Source of the DNA: Rickettsiales bacterium
GTDB lineage: Bacteria; Pseudomonadota; Alphaproteobacteria; G027485855
DNA length: 64,000 nucleotides
Assembly (NCBI GenBank): GCA_027485855.1
Contig: JAIXQD010000019.1
Location: 62,001 to 126,000 of the forward strand
Direction of reading: 5' to 3'
A program made the translations under genes and the position numbers. Shown one piece after another: positions 35,298 to 46,009 of this stretch (position 1 is the stretch's first letter; the number at the start of each line of letters is the position of its first letter). The notes beneath the pieces are model-generated. The model was given only the letters and a program-made list of their open reading frames with translations, made no database searches and had not been told where the DNA came from.

Positions 35298-36968
35298 ATG
35301 TTGAGCGCAACCATGCCCACCGCCGCAAAATTGAAGCCGCCCGTGCTTGGGGTTGTGGCATTTTTAATTTGTCTTATCGTATTTTTGTTTTTACTGAGCA
35401 GAGCCGCCAACCCCATAAGCTGGGATGAATTGCTTTATATGAATGCGGCCTATTTTGGCCAATTTATCGATGAAGCGCCGCTGCGCTCTTTTCATGTGCT
35501 GCTGCTATGGGTGTTTAACCAGTTTTTTGCCGACCCGTTTGTGGCGGCAAAAATATGGTGGTCGGCCTTAGCCAGTTTTTGTTTGTTGCTGCCGTCCGCA
35601 CTTTGTTTTTGGCAGCATAAAGAAATGAAGCCGCAAAACCACGCCTTTATTTTTATCACCATTTTGCTGTTTAGCTTATCCTACGATTACTGGTCGTCTG
35701 GCCTGGGCATTGCCTATGCTGAATTTACCTCGGCTTTTTTGTTTAGCCTGACTGCATTATGTTTGTGCTTATCGGCGACAACTGATGCAAAACCAGCATT
35801 AAAGCCCGAATGGGCCAGCGCCCTTATGGGGGCTATTTTTGCCTGCGCCATCACCAGCAAAGAAACCAATATATTTTTGCTGGCAGCGCCTTTTATTTGT
35901 GCGCTATTGCAAACGCAAACAAACCGCCAGCACGTGCTGCGGCTTTACGGCTTTTGGCTGGGCGGCGTTGCTATAGCAAGCTTTTGTTTGCTGCTGCTTT
36001 TTGTGTTTGTTTTGCAAATGCCGCTAACCGACCTTGGCGCCAGCATTGCGGCGTGGCAAAAGCTAAACCTAAATGTTAATCCGCGTAGCGAGCTCAGCTA
36101 CATAAAAGGCATGTTTAGTTTTTGGCAACCGGGTTTTTACGCCGGCTTTTTTACCGCCCTGCTGGTGGGCGTGGCCTATAAAAACCGCCTGATTGTGCTG
36201 CTTGGCACTTTGGTGCTGCTGCATGTGGCGGCTTTGCAAATGGCCTCTTTTATATCAAGCAGCGTGCCGCAAATACCGCGCTATATGGTGCCGAATTACG
36301 GCGTGGTTATGCTGGTGGTGGCGCTGGCTTTGGCCGAACTGATAAAACAACCGCGTGCGGCAGCGCTGCTTATTGCGCCCATTGTTATTGGCTTAGAAGC
36401 AACATTCATTTTTTATGATTTAGGGGTTGCCGCCTTTATTCGTGAGCAGTTTCATTTTTCGCCATCCATTTTACAGCAAACAGTGCTGATGCCCGTGCTG
36501 TTTTTAGGCCTGATGCTGCTGCCAGCGGTTTATCTTTATTCACGCACAGCCACGCAATTTATCGCGGCAATGCTGATAAGCACCATGTGCTGCCTTGTGG
36601 CGCTGCCCAATGCAGACGCTGTGTGGCGGGCCGATCTCAAAAACTCGACCGAGAGCCGCTTTACCGATATCGCCGGCTTAATCACCAACTTTGAGCCCAG
36701 CGCGGCACAAAATATTTTATATGTGAACGGCTTTTTTACGCAGGGCTCATTAAAAAATGGCGCCGGAAGAACAAGGCTTATGCTGCAACTCATCACCAAA
36801 CAGCCCATCGACCAAAACACAATAACCGCCAGCACCGCCATCCCCGATAATTTTGTTGGCTGGGTGTTTGCGCCAGAAAATTTAGCCGCAGCATGGCAAA
36901 ATAAAAACAATGTGCGCTTTTATGCGCAACATAAAAACATGGCTGTGTTTGAGATAATCGCCCAATAA
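35298..36968 (+). CDS. Polytopic membrane protein, GT-C glycosyltransferase-like
   Basis: A 556-residue protein with roughly eleven predicted membrane helices. The first (VVAFLICLIVFLFLLS) is followed by NPISWDELLYMNAAYF, where the acidic pair resembles the catalytic motif between TM1 and TM2 of GT-C (GT39/ArnT-like) enzymes using polyprenyl-phosphate sugars. The C-terminus is a soluble periplasmic-like domain (about residues 450-556). The start is uncertain: ATG 35298 or 35313 are plausible; GTG 35211 would overlap comF. Sugar donor and acceptor are unknown. Confidence 0.65.
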   Translation: MLSATMPTAAKLKPPVLGVVAFLICLIVFLFLLSRAANPISWDELLYMNAAYFGQFIDEAPLRSFHVLLLWVFNQFFADPFVAAKIWWSALASFCLLLPSALCFWQHKEMKPQNHAFIFITILLFSLSYDYWSSGLGIAYAEFTSAFLFSLTALCLCLSATTDAKPALKPEWASALMGAIFACAITSKETNIFLLAAPFICALLQTQTNRQHVLRLYGFWLGGVAIASFCLLLLFVFVLQMPLTDLGASIAAWQKLNLNVNPRSELSYIKGMFSFWQPGFYAGFFTALLVGVAYKNRLIVLLGTLVLLHVAALQMASFISSSVPQIPRYMVPNYGVVMLVVALALAELIKQPRAAALLIAPIVIGLEATFIFYDLGVAAFIREQFHFSPSILQQTVLMPVLFLGLMLLPAVYLYSRTATQFIAAMLISTMCCLVALPNADAVWRADLKNSTESRFTDIAGLITNFEPSAAQNILYVNGFFTQGSLKNGAGRTRLMLQLITKQPIDQNTITASTAIPDNFVGWVFAPENLAAAWQNKNNVRFYAQHKNMAVFEIIAQ

Positions 36969-36987
36969 CATGCCCCAATAAACGACT

Positions 36988-37905
36988 ATGCAAAACTTAA
37001 CCCCCGATACAGCGAAAATTTTTAACCGCAGCTTACTGCGCCAGCGCCGCAACCGCGCCCAGCAACAAGGCGCGGCCTTGTTTTTACTGCGGCAAACAGA
37101 GACGCTGTTGCTCGAGCGATTGTCGCTGATAAAGCGCAGCTTTAAGCGCATCTTGCTGCTGGGTGCCTATGATGCTGTTTTTTTGCAGCAATTACAGACG
37201 CTGCCCAACACTGAGCTGGTGATAGCCTCCGAACTTACGCCCGAGCTGGCCATAAGCGGCGCGCAATATGGCGCCACCATTGCTACCGATGAAGAGGCCC
37301 TGCCCTTTGCGCCAGCCAGTTTTGATTTGGTGATTAGCCTATTGGCGCTGCAATGGGTGAATGATTTACCCGGTTGCTTATGGCAAATTAAACAAGTGCT
37401 CAAGCCCGACGGGTTATTTTTAGGCGCGATTATGGGCGGCGAAAGTTTATTTGAATTGCGGCACAGCCTCGCCGAGGCCGAAATTGCCCTAACCGGCGGC
37501 ATGGCCCCGCGCCTCTCGCCCATGCTGGATTTACAAACGGGAGCGGCCCTATTACAGCGCGCGCAATTTGCCCTGCCGGTGGTGGATACCGAAAATATCA
37601 TGGTGCATTACAAAAGCCTGCCGCGCCTCTTGCATGATTTGCGCGCCATGGCCGCCACCAACGCCACTTATCAAAGGGCGCACACGCTAGGCCGTGCTGT
37701 GTTAGCCGAAACCGACAATCTTTATCGGCAAAAATTTGCCACACAAGATGGGCTGCTGCCCGCCACTTTTAACCTGCATTGGTGGCTGGGCTGGGCGCCC
37801 GATGCCACACAGCCCAAAGCCATAAAACGCGGCTCAGCACAACATAGCCTTGCCGACGCATTAAACAGTACACAGCACAGCGCGGGCGAAAAAACCCCGC
37901 CCTAA
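36988..37905 (+). CDS. NDUFAF5/BioC-like SAM-dependent methyltransferase
   Basis: Class I methyltransferase-fold protein close to mitochondrial NDUFAF5, a complex I assembly factor that hydroxylates an arginine of a complex I subunit. Visible blocks are FNRSLLRQRRNRAQQQGAAL at the N-terminus, RILLLGAYDAVFLQQL in the position of motif I (weakened, no GxGxG), LPFAPASFDLVISLLALQWV, and KPDGLFLGAIMGGESLFEL. 305 residues fits. The poor motif I fits either a non-methylating role or divergence. Nineteen bases after the membrane-protein gene and near comF, its usual alphaproteobacterial neighbourhood. Confidence 0.8.
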   Translation: MQNLTPDTAKIFNRSLLRQRRNRAQQQGAALFLLRQTETLLLERLSLIKRSFKRILLLGAYDAVFLQQLQTLPNTELVIASELTPELAISGAQYGATIATDEEALPFAPASFDLVISLLALQWVNDLPGCLWQIKQVLKPDGLFLGAIMGGESLFELRHSLAEAEIALTGGMAPRLSPMLDLQTGAALLQRAQFALPVVDTENIMVHYKSLPRLLHDLRAMAATNATYQRAHTLGRAVLAETDNLYRQKFATQDGLLPATFNLHWWLGWAPDATQPKAIKRGSAQHSLADALNSTQHSAGEKTPP

Positions 37906-37936
37906 TTGATATTATTTTATTTGATATTATTTTATT
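37906..37936 (+). repeat. 15-base perfect tandem duplication after the methyltransferase stop
   Basis: TTGATATTATTTTAT is present at 37906-37920 and 37921-37935, starting on the base after the TAA stop. Confidence 0.95.
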
Positions 37937-37979
37937 GCGGTGCACGCTGTAAAAATGTTAGCACAGGACAACCGCAATA

Positions 37980-39146
37980 ATGAGGCTCGCCATGATTCTT
38001 CCCTCTGTGCCTGCGGGTGCTAATGCTGCACTCGTTTTTGCAGATGGAAGTGTTTTTTTTGGCCGTGGCCTTGGCGCTGTGGGGCAAGCGGTGGGCGAAG
38101 TGTGTTTTAACACGGGCCTTTCTGGCTATCAGGAAACCCTGACCGACCCCAGCTATGCAGCACAAATTATCAATTTCACCTTTCCGCATATTGGCAATGT
38201 TGGCACAAATGCCGATGATATTGAAAGCGCGCTGCCAGCCGCGCGCGGCATCATTATTCGCAATGCACCGACCGAGCCCAGCAGCTGGCGCGCCACCGAC
38301 CGTTTGCAGCCTTGGCTTAATTTTCATGGTTTGGTGGGCATTTATGGGCTAGATACCCGCGCCCTCACACACCGCATTCGTGCCAACAGCAACAACAATG
38401 CGGTGATTTTTCATAGCGCCGATAATACCATACCGCTGGCAAGCCTGCTGCAAGCCGCACAAGACTGGCCCGGCCTTAACGGCCTTGATTTAGCCAAAAG
38501 CGTGACCTGCGCCGCGCCCTATATTTTTACCGAGCCGCTTTATGGGCAAACCGCGCCAACAGCACGCTTTAAGGTGGTGGCTATCGATTATGGCTTAAAG
38601 CGCAATATTGCGCGGCACTTGGTGAGTGCGGGCTGCGCTGTCACCGTAGTGCCCGCCACCACCAGCGCTGCCGATATTTTGGCACTTAAGCCCGATGGGG
38701 TGTTTCTCTCTAACGGGCCGGGCGACCCAGCGGCCACCGGTGTTTATGCGGTGCCAGTGTTGCAGCAACTCATATCGGCAAATATTCCTATTTTTGGGAT
38801 TTGCCTTGGCCACCAATTATTGGCCCTGGCCGTGGGCGGCAAAACCGCGAAGCTACCTACGGGCCACAGGGGCGCTAATCATCCGGTAAAAAACCTGCTC
38901 ACCGGCAAGGTTGAAATCACCAGCCAAAATCACGGCTTTCATGTGCTGCCTGAAAGCTTGCCCACCAATGCTTATGTGACACATATCAGCCTGTTTGATG
39001 GCAGCAATGAGGGCTTTGCCCTAAAAGATAAACCCGTTTTTTCGGTGCAATATCACCCCGAAGCCAGCCCCGGCCCCAGTGACAGCCATTATTTATTTAG
39101 CCAATTCACTAAGCTTATGGCCACTAAACTTTCGGAGGCATGCTAG
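37980..39146 (+). CDS. carA: Carbamoyl-phosphate synthase small (glutaminase) subunit
   Basis: Releases ammonia from glutamine for carbamoyl phosphate, feeding pyrimidines and arginine. The N-terminal domain has ALVFADGSVFFGRGLGAVG and VCFNTGLSGYQETLTDPSY. The class I amidotransferase domain carries the nucleophile C275 in FGICLGHQLLALA and the H/E pair near VQYHPEASPGPSD. 388 residues is normal. Starts at 37980 and 37992 (both ATG) are both possible, with weak ribosome sites. carB follows after three bases. Confidence 0.96.
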   Translation: MRLAMILPSVPAGANAALVFADGSVFFGRGLGAVGQAVGEVCFNTGLSGYQETLTDPSYAAQIINFTFPHIGNVGTNADDIESALPAARGIIIRNAPTEPSSWRATDRLQPWLNFHGLVGIYGLDTRALTHRIRANSNNNAVIFHSADNTIPLASLLQAAQDWPGLNGLDLAKSVTCAAPYIFTEPLYGQTAPTARFKVVAIDYGLKRNIARHLVSAGCAVTVVPATTSAADILALKPDGVFLSNGPGDPAATGVYAVPVLQQLISANIPIFGICLGHQLLALAVGGKTAKLPTGHRGANHPVKNLLTGKVEITSQNHGFHVLPESLPTNAYVTHISLFDGSNEGFALKDKPVFSVQYHPEASPGPSDSHYLFSQFTKLMATKLSEAC

Positions 39147-39149
39147 CCA

Positions 39150-42100
39150 ATGCCGCAACGTCAAGATTTTAACAGCATTTGCATTATTGGCGCGGGGCCG
39201 ATTGTGATTGGTCAGGCTTGTGAGTTTGACTATTCGGGCACACAGGCATGCAAAGCGCTGCGGGCTTTGGGTTATCGGGTGGTGCTGATAAACAGCAACC
39301 CCGCCACCATCATGACCGACCCTGATTTGGCCGATGCTACCTATATTGAGCCGATTACACCCGCCATGGTGGCACAAATTCTTGAGCAGGAAAAAGTGCA
39401 AGCCCTCTTGCCCACCATGGGCGGCCAAACCGCACTGAACACCGCGCTGGCCTTGGCTAAAGATGGCACATTGGCGCGGCTTGGGGTTGAGCTGATTGGT
39501 GCATCACTCGATGCCATAGAAAAAGCCGAGGATCGGCAAAAATTTCGGGTGGCGATGGATGAGATTGGCTTAGCCAGCCCCAAAAGTTTTATTGTGCGCA
39601 ACCGCTTTGATGCCGAAACCGCGCTCAGCACCATTGGTTTGCCCGCCATTATTCGCCCGTCTTTTACTTTGGCCGGCACGGGTGGCGGCATTGCCTATAA
39701 CCGCCAGCAATTTGCTGAAATTGTGCAAAGTGGCCTGATGGCCAGCCCCGTGGGCGAAGTACTGGTCGAGGAAAGCGTGCTCGGCTGGAAAGAATATGAA
39801 ATGGAAGTGGTGCGCGACAAAAACGATAACGCCATTATTGTGTGCGCCATTGAAAATCTTGACCCGATGGGCATTCATACCGGCGATTCAATTACCGTAG
39901 CGCCCGCGCTGACCCTGACTGACAAAGAATATCAAATGATGCGCGATGCCAGCTTGGCCGTGCTGCGCGTCATTGGCGTTGAAACCGGCGGCGCCAATGT
40001 GCAATTTGCCATTAACCCCGCTGATGGCCGCATGGTGGTGATTGAAATGAACCCCAGAGTAAGCCGCAGCTCGGCTTTGGCCAGCAAAGCCACCGGCTTT
40101 CCTATTGCAAAAATTGCCGCACAGCTTGCCGTGGGCTTCACCCTTGATGAACTCAAAAACGACATTACCCGCACCACCCCCGCCAGCTTTGAACCAACGC
40201 TCGATTATGTGGTGGTTAAAATCCCGCGCTTTGCCTTCGAAAAATTTAAGGGCGCGGATGCCACCCTCACCACTTCAATGAAATCGGTGGGCGAAGTCAT
40301 GGCCATGGGCCGCAGCTTCAATGAGGCTTTGCAAAAAGCCCTACGCGGCCTTGAAACTGGCCTTACCGGCCTTGATGAGATTGATTTAGGCGAGGATGCC
40401 AACACCAACCCACTCGCGGTGCGCGCGGCTTTGGCAAAACCCGTAGCCGAGCGCTTGCGCATTGTCGCACAAGCGCTGCGCATGGGCACCGATTTAGGCA
40501 CGGTGGTTAAAGTCACTAAAATTGACCGCTGGTTTATTGAGCGCATCGCCGAGATTATCGCCGCCGAAAAACAAATTCAGCGTCAAGGCCTGCCACAGAG
40601 TGCGCCCGAGTGGCACAGGCTTAAAAGCATGGGCTTTGCCGATGCGCGGCTGGCCACGCTCAGCCAACAAAGCGAAAGCGCGGTGCGCGCCCAACGCCAA
40701 GCTTTAGCGGTGCGGCCGGTTTTTAAACGTATCGATAGCTGTGCGGCCGAACTTGCCGCCGACACGGCCTATCTCTACTCCACCTATGAGGGGCTGGGGC
40801 TGCAACAAGCCGAATGCGAGGCACGGCCCAGCAGCAAACGCAAAGTGGCCATTATTGGCGGCGGGCCCAATCGCATTGGTCAAGGCATTGAGTTTGATTA
40901 TTGCTGCGTGCATGCCGCGATGGCACTGCGTGAGGCCGGGCTTGAAACCATCATGATTAACTGCAACCCCGAGACCGTCTCCACCGACCCCGACACTTCG
41001 GACCGGTTATATTTTGAGCCCCTCACCGCTGAAGATGTTTTAGAAGTGCTGCACAAAGAACAGCAAGCAGGCACATTACTGGGCGTGATTGTGCAATTTG
41101 GCGGACAAACACCGCTAAAATTGGTGCATGAATTGCAAAAGGCAAATATTCCTATATTGGGCACTTCGGCCGATGCCATTGACTTGGCCGAAGACCGCCA
41201 GCGCTTTCAATTGCTGTTATCGCAGCTGGGCATTCAGCAGCCCGCCAATGCCATTGCCACCAGCATGGTAGACGCCGAAGACAAAGCGCTGGCGCTGGGG
41301 CTGCCGGTTTTAGTGCGCCCCTCTTATGTGCTGGGTGGTAGAGCCATGCAAATTGTGCATAGCAAGGCCCAGCTACATGCGGCGCTACAAGAGGCGTTTG
41401 CCGTAGCCCCCGATATGCCCGTGCTGATTGACCGTTATTTGCAAGACGCCACCGAGGTCGATGTCGATGTGCTGGCCGATAAAGATAACTGCTATATTGC
41501 CGGCATTATGGAACACATCGAAGAAGCCGGCATTCATAGTGGCGATAGTGCCTGCGCCTTGCCGCCTTTTTCGTTGCCGCCGGATATTATCATTGCCATT
41601 CAGCGTCACGCCAAAGCTTTAGCCAAGGCACTTAATGTGGTGGGGCTGATGAATTTGCAATTTGCCGTGAAAGATGGCGAGATTTTTATGTTAGAAGCCA
41701 ACCCCCGCGCCAGCCGCACCATTCCGTTTGTGGCCAAAGCCACCGGCATGCCGCTGGCAAAAATGGCCGCGCAAATTATGGCGGGCGTTAAAAGCTTGGC
41801 CGATTTTACTTTGCCCAAACATCCGCCCAACCATGTAGCCGTTAAAGAAGCGGTTTTTCCGTTTAATCGCTTTCCGGGCATTGATGTGCTGCTGGGCCCT
41901 GAGATGAAATCAACCGGCGAAGTCATGGGCCTTGACCGCGATTTTGGCCGCGCTTTTGCCAAGGCGCAATTGGGTGCAGGGGTCAAATTGCCTAAAGACG
42001 GCACAGTGTTTTTATCGGTCAAAGATAGCGACAAAACCGCCTTTATGGAAATTGCTCGTCGCCTGCGCAATTTGGGCTTTCAACTGATGGCCACACATGG

Positions 42101-42395
42101 CACCGCCAAAGCCTTGCTGGCGGCTGGCATTGCCGTGACCCGCGTGAATAAAGTTTTGGAAGGCTCACCACATATTGTCGATGCACTCATTAATGGTGAG
42201 GTGCAATTGGTGCTCAACACCACTTTGGGCCTGCAAAGCCAAGCCGATAGTTTATCCATTCGGCGCGTGGCATTGCAGCAGGGTATACCTTATTATACCA
42301 CGCTGTCCGAGGCCAAAGCTGTCTGCGGCGCTTTAGCGGCCCTGCAAAGCGAAACGCTGAGCGCCACCCCGCTACAGGCCTATATCGCTAACTGA
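39150..42395 (+). CDS. carB: Carbamoyl-phosphate synthase large subunit
   Basis: Makes carbamoyl phosphate from bicarbonate, two ATP and ammonia channelled from CarA. Two homologous synthetase halves are seen: [20 protein letters not shown] at the N-terminus and [19 protein letters not shown] at about residue 565. Each has ATP-grasp motifs ([40 protein letters not shown]). The C-terminal methylglyoxal-like allosteric domain is present ([20 protein letters not shown] onward). 1081 residues is full length. A 9-base inverted repeat, GCCTATATC/GATATAGGC at 42378-42402, spans the stop codon. Confidence 0.97.
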   Translation: MPQRQDFNSICIIGAGPIVIGQACEFDYSGTQACKALRALGYRVVLINSNPATIMTDPDLADATYIEPITPAMVAQILEQEKVQALLPTMGGQTALNTALALAKDGTLARLGVELIGASLDAIEKAEDRQKFRVAMDEIGLASPKSFIVRNRFDAETALSTIGLPAIIRPSFTLAGTGGGIAYNRQQFAEIVQSGLMASPVGEVLVEESVLGWKEYEMEVVRDKNDNAIIVCAIENLDPMGIHTGDSITVAPALTLTDKEYQMMRDASLAVLRVIGVETGGANVQFAINPADGRMVVIEMNPRVSRSSALASKATGFPIAKIAAQLAVGFTLDELKNDITRTTPASFEPTLDYVVVKIPRFAFEKFKGADATLTTSMKSVGEVMAMGRSFNEALQKALRGLETGLTGLDEIDLGEDANTNPLAVRAALAKPVAERLRIVAQALRMGTDLGTVVKVTKIDRWFIERIAEIIAAEKQIQRQGLPQSAPEWHRLKSMGFADARLATLSQQSESAVRAQRQALAVRPVFKRIDSCAAELAADTAYLYSTYEGLGLQQAECEARPSSKRKVAIIGGGPNRIGQGIEFDYCCVHAAMALREAGLETIMINCNPETVSTDPDTSDRLYFEPLTAEDVLEVLHKEQQAGTLLGVIVQFGGQTPLKLVHELQKANIPILGTSADAIDLAEDRQRFQLLLSQLGIQQPANAIATSMVDAEDKALALGLPVLVRPSYVLGGRAMQIVHSKAQLHAALQEAFAVAPDMPVLIDRYLQDATEVDVDVLADKDNCYIAGIMEHIEEAGIHSGDSACALPPFSLPPDIIIAIQRHAKALAKALNVVGLMNLQFAVKDGEIFMLEANPRASRTIPFVAKATGMPLAKMAAQIMAGVKSLADFTLPKHPPNHVAVKEAVFPFNRFPGIDVLLGPEMKSTGEVMGLDRDFGRAFAKAQLGAGVKLPKDGTVFLSVKDSDKTAFMEIARRLRNLGFQLMATHGTAKALLAAGIAVTRVNKVLEGSPHIVDALINGEVQLVLNTTLGLQSQADSLSIRRVALQQGIPYYTTLSEAKAVCGALAALQSETLSATPLQAYIAN

Positions 42396-42469
42396 TATAG
42401 GCAGCTAAATTTTTGCCGTGCAGCATAAATTTGCTTGGTGCAAGTAATTGCGCGCTCTAAATTACCCTG

Positions 42470-43984
42470 ATGAGCGAAACACCCCCTCCAGAAAAAGCAG
42501 AGCCAGAAAAAAAACTGCCGCCAGCCATTGCTGCGGCACAGGCGGCCTTAGCGCTTTATAAAAGCCAGCATAATCCTGATGCCGCCACGCTGGCCGCTAT
42601 CAGCCGTGCTTTGCCGGCCTATGCACAAAATTATCATCGCGCCCATGGCACAGTGCCTGAAAGCGCGGCCCTGCTGCAATTGGCCATCAGCGGCCCCGAT
42701 GCCTTAAAACAAGCCAATTTGGCCTTACCAACACCAAGCATCTCGCAAGCCCTGACTTATGAATCAGCACTGGCCCAGCTGGCCAAGCCCAAACAAAAAT
42801 GGCGCAAGCGGCTTTTGCCAAAATTATCTTGGTCTGGTTTAATCACCCCAAAACTCCCCACGCCTGAAAACCCCGAGCGCGCCGCCGCCAATGCCGCCTT
42901 ATGGCAAAAACGGGTGCGGCAAGCGCCGCCCTTGGGGCTTGAATATCTGCCGCCTTTTGGCTTTCGTCCGGCCGAGTTTGCACAAATAAAAAATGCCCTT
43001 ATGCAAGAAGGCGCGGGCGAAATACCCGCAGCGCAGCTGGCCTATCAGGGGCAGCGGCTGTTTAACACGGCCGAGCGCTGCTGGCAGTATTTGTCTAAAC
43101 ATGGCAGCCTTGAGCATGAGCGCCCGCTGACGCATTTGCTGAGCAGTATCATGACTCCGCCTGCCGATATCAGCTTGGTGGCATGGGCCGATGCGCTGCT
43201 CAAACACGGGCCCAGCCTTGCGCCTTACGTGATTTATGCCGACAGAGTTCCGCAACCCGGTGACAGTCTTAAAGCCACAAGGCAGCTTGTGGCCCCACAC
43301 ATATATATTGGTGGCCAAGAACAACCCTTGGCCGCAGCCTTGGCCTATGAATATCGTTATAAGCAAAGCGACTTCGAGCGCGTGCTGACAGCCTTAGACA
43401 ATTACGAAAAAAGCGGCACCAAAGCCGAAAAAGACATCCCAGATTTGCGTATTGATGGCAAAGATTTTGGGCTTAATGATTATGTCTTTTATCGTCTCAA
43501 AGAGGGCGATATACGCGGCTTGTTTTTAGGCGCCATGGTGCATTGCTGTCAGCATATGGCCAGCACTGGCAGCAAACCCGCACTGCATGGCTTTAATAGC
43601 GAACATGGCGGCTTTTATGTGATTGAGCACAAACAGCATAAAAATATTATTGGCATGAGCTGGGTGTGGCGCGGGCAAAAAGGCGAGCTGGTGTTTGATA
43701 GCCTTGAGCATTTGGGCAAACGCATTCAGCGCCATCAGTGGCAAGCCATCTGCAAAGCTGTGGCCAACCGGCTGGAGCAGGACAACCCGCTAAATGTAAC
43801 CAAGATTATGGTGGGCGTTATTGGCAAGGCACCCGTGCTGATGGCTAGGCCCGCTTTGTTACCCGCTAAGCCACGTGACTACCCCCACGCTAAGCGCGAT
43901 AGCTGGATACAATATTACCTTGGCAATGTTAAAGGGGCGAAGGTTGGTAGAGCCCCAAAAGCTAAACTTACGGCTAAACTTTAG
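42470..43984 (+). CDS. Hypothetical protein with CCQH-type C-terminal domain
   Basis: Not recognised as a named family. Residues 1-130 are Ala/Pro/Lys-rich and helical (IAAAQAALALYKSQHNPDAA). The centre has LEYLPPFGFRPAEFAQI. The C-terminal half looks like a compact enzyme-like domain: YRLKEGDIRGLFLGAMVHCC (H358, C359, C360) leading to QHMASTGSKPALHGF, then GGFYVIEHKQHKNIIGMSWV and LVFDSLE (409-413). That order, cysteines, a Gly/Ser turn, then a strand pair and an acidic D-S-x-E, recalls acetyltransferase-like folds and loosely parallels the WCTA/FDAED block of the ankyrin proteins. No signal peptide. It sits between carB and greA, where alphaproteobacteria usually have no such gene. Confidence 0.6.
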   Translation: MSETPPPEKAEPEKKLPPAIAAAQAALALYKSQHNPDAATLAAISRALPAYAQNYHRAHGTVPESAALLQLAISGPDALKQANLALPTPSISQALTYESALAQLAKPKQKWRKRLLPKLSWSGLITPKLPTPENPERAAANAALWQKRVRQAPPLGLEYLPPFGFRPAEFAQIKNALMQEGAGEIPAAQLAYQGQRLFNTAERCWQYLSKHGSLEHERPLTHLLSSIMTPPADISLVAWADALLKHGPSLAPYVIYADRVPQPGDSLKATRQLVAPHIYIGGQEQPLAAALAYEYRYKQSDFERVLTALDNYEKSGTKAEKDIPDLRIDGKDFGLNDYVFYRLKEGDIRGLFLGAMVHCCQHMASTGSKPALHGFNSEHGGFYVIEHKQHKNIIGMSWVWRGQKGELVFDSLEHLGKRIQRHQWQAICKAVANRLEQDNPLNVTKIMVGVIGKAPVLMARPALLPAKPRDYPHAKRDSWIQYYLGNVKGAKVGRAPKAKLTAKL

Positions 43985-44164
43985 TTAATCGTGGCGGGGT
44001 AGGCCCTGACCTTTTGCACAAAAACGATCCGCTATCGAAATCATGCTTGCAATTTTTGGCCGTTATGCTTAGCTAGAAAGATAAAGAGCCATCCCCCCCT
44101 TTTGAATATCTACCATATATTCTCTGGGGCATGGTTTTTATTGTGTTTTTCAGGAGCCCTGTTT

Positions 44165-44638
44165 ATGGAAAAATTGCCTTTTACTGCCGAAGGTTACGTT
44201 AAAGTTGAAGAGGAATTACGCTACCTCAAAACAACCGAAAGGCCGGCCATTATTAAAGCCATCGCTGAAGCCCGCGAGCATGGCGATTTATCGGAAAATG
44301 CCGAATATCATGCCGCGCGTGAGCGGCAAAGCTTTGTTGAGGGCCGCATTTTGGAGCTGGAAGACAAAATCAGCCGCGCCGATATTATCGATGTCACCAA
44401 ATTATCGGGCAAAGTCATTAAATTTGGCGCCACCGTGCTTTTAACCGACGAAGATAGCGGCGAAAAAGTAAAATATAAAATCGTTGGCCAAGATGAGAGC
44501 GATATTAAACAAGGGCTGATTTCTTTCAGTTCGCCCCTGGCTCGGGCCCTTATTAACAAAAGTGTGGGTGACCGCGTTGAGGTAAATACACCACGCGGCA
44601 GCCACGCCTATGAAGTGGTCAAAGTGCAATGGCTGTAA
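44165..44638 (+). CDS. greA: Transcription elongation factor GreA
   Basis: Binds the secondary channel of RNA polymerase and stimulates cleavage of backtracked RNA. The start at 44165 ([20 protein letters not shown]) has AGGAG eight bases upstream; upstream residues of the open frame are not part of it. The coiled coil carries the catalytic tip acidic residues D41 and E44 in [18 protein letters not shown]. The C-terminal FKBP-like domain ends [15 protein letters not shown]. 157 residues is normal. It overlaps the next gene by ten bases. Confidence 0.96.
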   Translation: MEKLPFTAEGYVKVEEELRYLKTTERPAIIKAIAEAREHGDLSENAEYHAARERQSFVEGRILELEDKISRADIIDVTKLSGKVIKFGATVLLTDEDSGEKVKYKIVGQDESDIKQGLISFSSPLARALINKSVGDRVEVNTPRGSHAYEVVKVQWL

Positions 44639-45210
44639 TCAAACGCTTTAAAGGTTTTGGCAGCTTTAAGCCAGGCTCTGGCAGCAAAAAATCATTGCCG
44701 CAAAAGCAGGCGCCGCAAAAACAAAAACACGGCTTAAGCCTTAATGTGCCGAGCCTGTATGCTTTGCGTCGGGGGGACAATCTGTCTGAGCTGGGCATTG
44801 ATTTGCAAAGTGCCGAGAAATTGGCCTCAGCCATGGCCCAAGTTATTAATGTGCCGATGTCCTTTGCCGCACCAGCCGGCCCGATGATGGGGGCAGGTGC
44901 CACAATAATGGTGGCTGCCCGCTATCAGCAAGAGGCGGTGGATTTGTGGGTAAAAAATCCAGAAGCGGCGCTAGCCTTCATGATTGAGCATAACCGTAAA
45001 GTTGCGCTCAAACCCCATGAACGGCTCAATATTGTTGAGGCCGTAACACTTAACCCTGAGCTGGCAAACCCACAAAGCTGGCATGCCGCTATGTTATCGG
45101 CAGAAAAGCTGGCGGGGCAAATTTTAGAATTGCCGCAAGGCCTGTCGCCCAAAGCCATTTACCAGCGTTGGCGCATTTTGCAGCAAAGACGCACCGAAGC
45201 CAAACTGTAG
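44629..45210 (+). CDS. Hypothetical protein overlapping greA
   Basis: Not recognised. 193 residues: a strongly basic, Lys/Gln/Gly/Ser-rich N-terminus ([20 protein letters not shown]), probably disordered. A helical, Ala-rich body follows ([40 protein letters not shown]). The start ATG overlaps the last ten bases of greA in another frame, so translation is likely coupled. No signal peptide, membrane helix or catalytic motif stands out. The basic tail suggests nucleic acid or polyanion binding, but nothing firmer can be said. Confidence 0.6.
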   Translation: MAVIKRFKGFGSFKPGSGSKKSLPQKQAPQKQKHGLSLNVPSLYALRRGDNLSELGIDLQSAEKLASAMAQVINVPMSFAAPAGPMMGAGATIMVAARYQQEAVDLWVKNPEAALAFMIEHNRKVALKPHERLNIVEAVTLNPELANPQSWHAAMLSAEKLAGQILELPQGLSPKAIYQRWRILQQRRTEAKL

Positions 45211-45443
45211 AGTTCACAGTTTAGGCCCAAGCTTTGGGGCTAGGCTTTAGGCGCTTTTTGGTTAATTTTTGACGCTTGGTGTTAATTTGTCGCGGCAGAA
45301 ATGTAAAAGCGCGGCATTTTCGCAACAATAAACATCACGCTTTTGCTTAAATGGCAATTCTGCTTTACTTGCGCCCATTAAAAAAACAAAGTGTGTCGTT
45401 GGCAAATTGTGCCTGCCCCATCATGTGTGAAAGGATTGTACCT

Positions 45444-45992
45444 ATGAAACTCCGTCTGCTGAAACTGGCGGCCGTGGCAATGGCTCTGTGCTTCGCTACT
45501 CCCGCTCTTGCTTCTGAAAATGATCGTCCGCTGCTTGATAGCCGTGGTCAACCTGTCCGCGTCATCTCGAATGACAGCTGCGTTCTGACCTACTGGACTG
45601 GCCCTGTTGACCAGTGCGGTGGCGATATTTTCGCTGGTATGGATCTGTCGGTCTATTTTGACTTTGACAGCGCCCGCCTGACACAAGCCGCGCAAACCAA
45701 GCTGGTTAAAATTGCCGACATGCTGAAATCGGATACCACTATCCGCAAAGTCACCATCGTTGGTTTTGCTGACCGCATCGGTTCAAGCAGCTACAACCTT
45801 GCTCTGTCAACCAAGCGCGCCAAAGCCGTTCAAGGCTTCCTTGGCAAGCTCGGCACCAAGTCGGATCTGGCCATTGTCAGCGGCGCTGGCGTCAGCAAAA
45901 AAGCTGAGTGCCAAGGCCTCAAGGGTGATGCCCTCAAGGCTTGCCTTGCTCCAGATCGCCGCGTTGACGTGCGTCTTGAGAAGCTGAACTAA
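45444..45992 (+). CDS. OmpA-family periplasmic/envelope protein
   Basis: A secreted OmpA-domain protein without a beta-barrel. The start at 45444 has AAAGGA eight bases upstream and gives a signal peptide (MKLRLLKLAAVAMALC to about ALAS-E). No lipobox is present. The mature N-terminus holds a short Cys-containing segment (NDSCVLTYWTGPVDQCGGDI). The peptidoglycan-binding domain has VYFDFDSARLTQAAQTKLV, VGFADRIGSSSYNLALSTKR and DRRVDVRL; two more cysteines lie near the end (AECQGLKGDALKACL). Codon bias (CTG, GCT, GGT, CGT) suggests high expression. Related in domain to Pal but a different gene class. Confidence 0.9.
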   Translation: MKLRLLKLAAVAMALCFATPALASENDRPLLDSRGQPVRVISNDSCVLTYWTGPVDQCGGDIFAGMDLSVYFDFDSARLTQAAQTKLVKIADMLKSDTTIRKVTIVGFADRIGSSSYNLALSTKRAKAVQGFLGKLGTKSDLAIVSGAGVSKKAECQGLKGDALKACLAPDRRVDVRLEKLN

Positions 45993-46009
45993 GCTTAGCT
46001 TAAACATTA

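Noticed and set aside
42378..42402. Rho-independent terminator spanning the carB stop
   Set aside because: The 9-base stem is AT-rich and no T run follows directly (the nearest T run is ten bases away), so it is a weak terminator at best.
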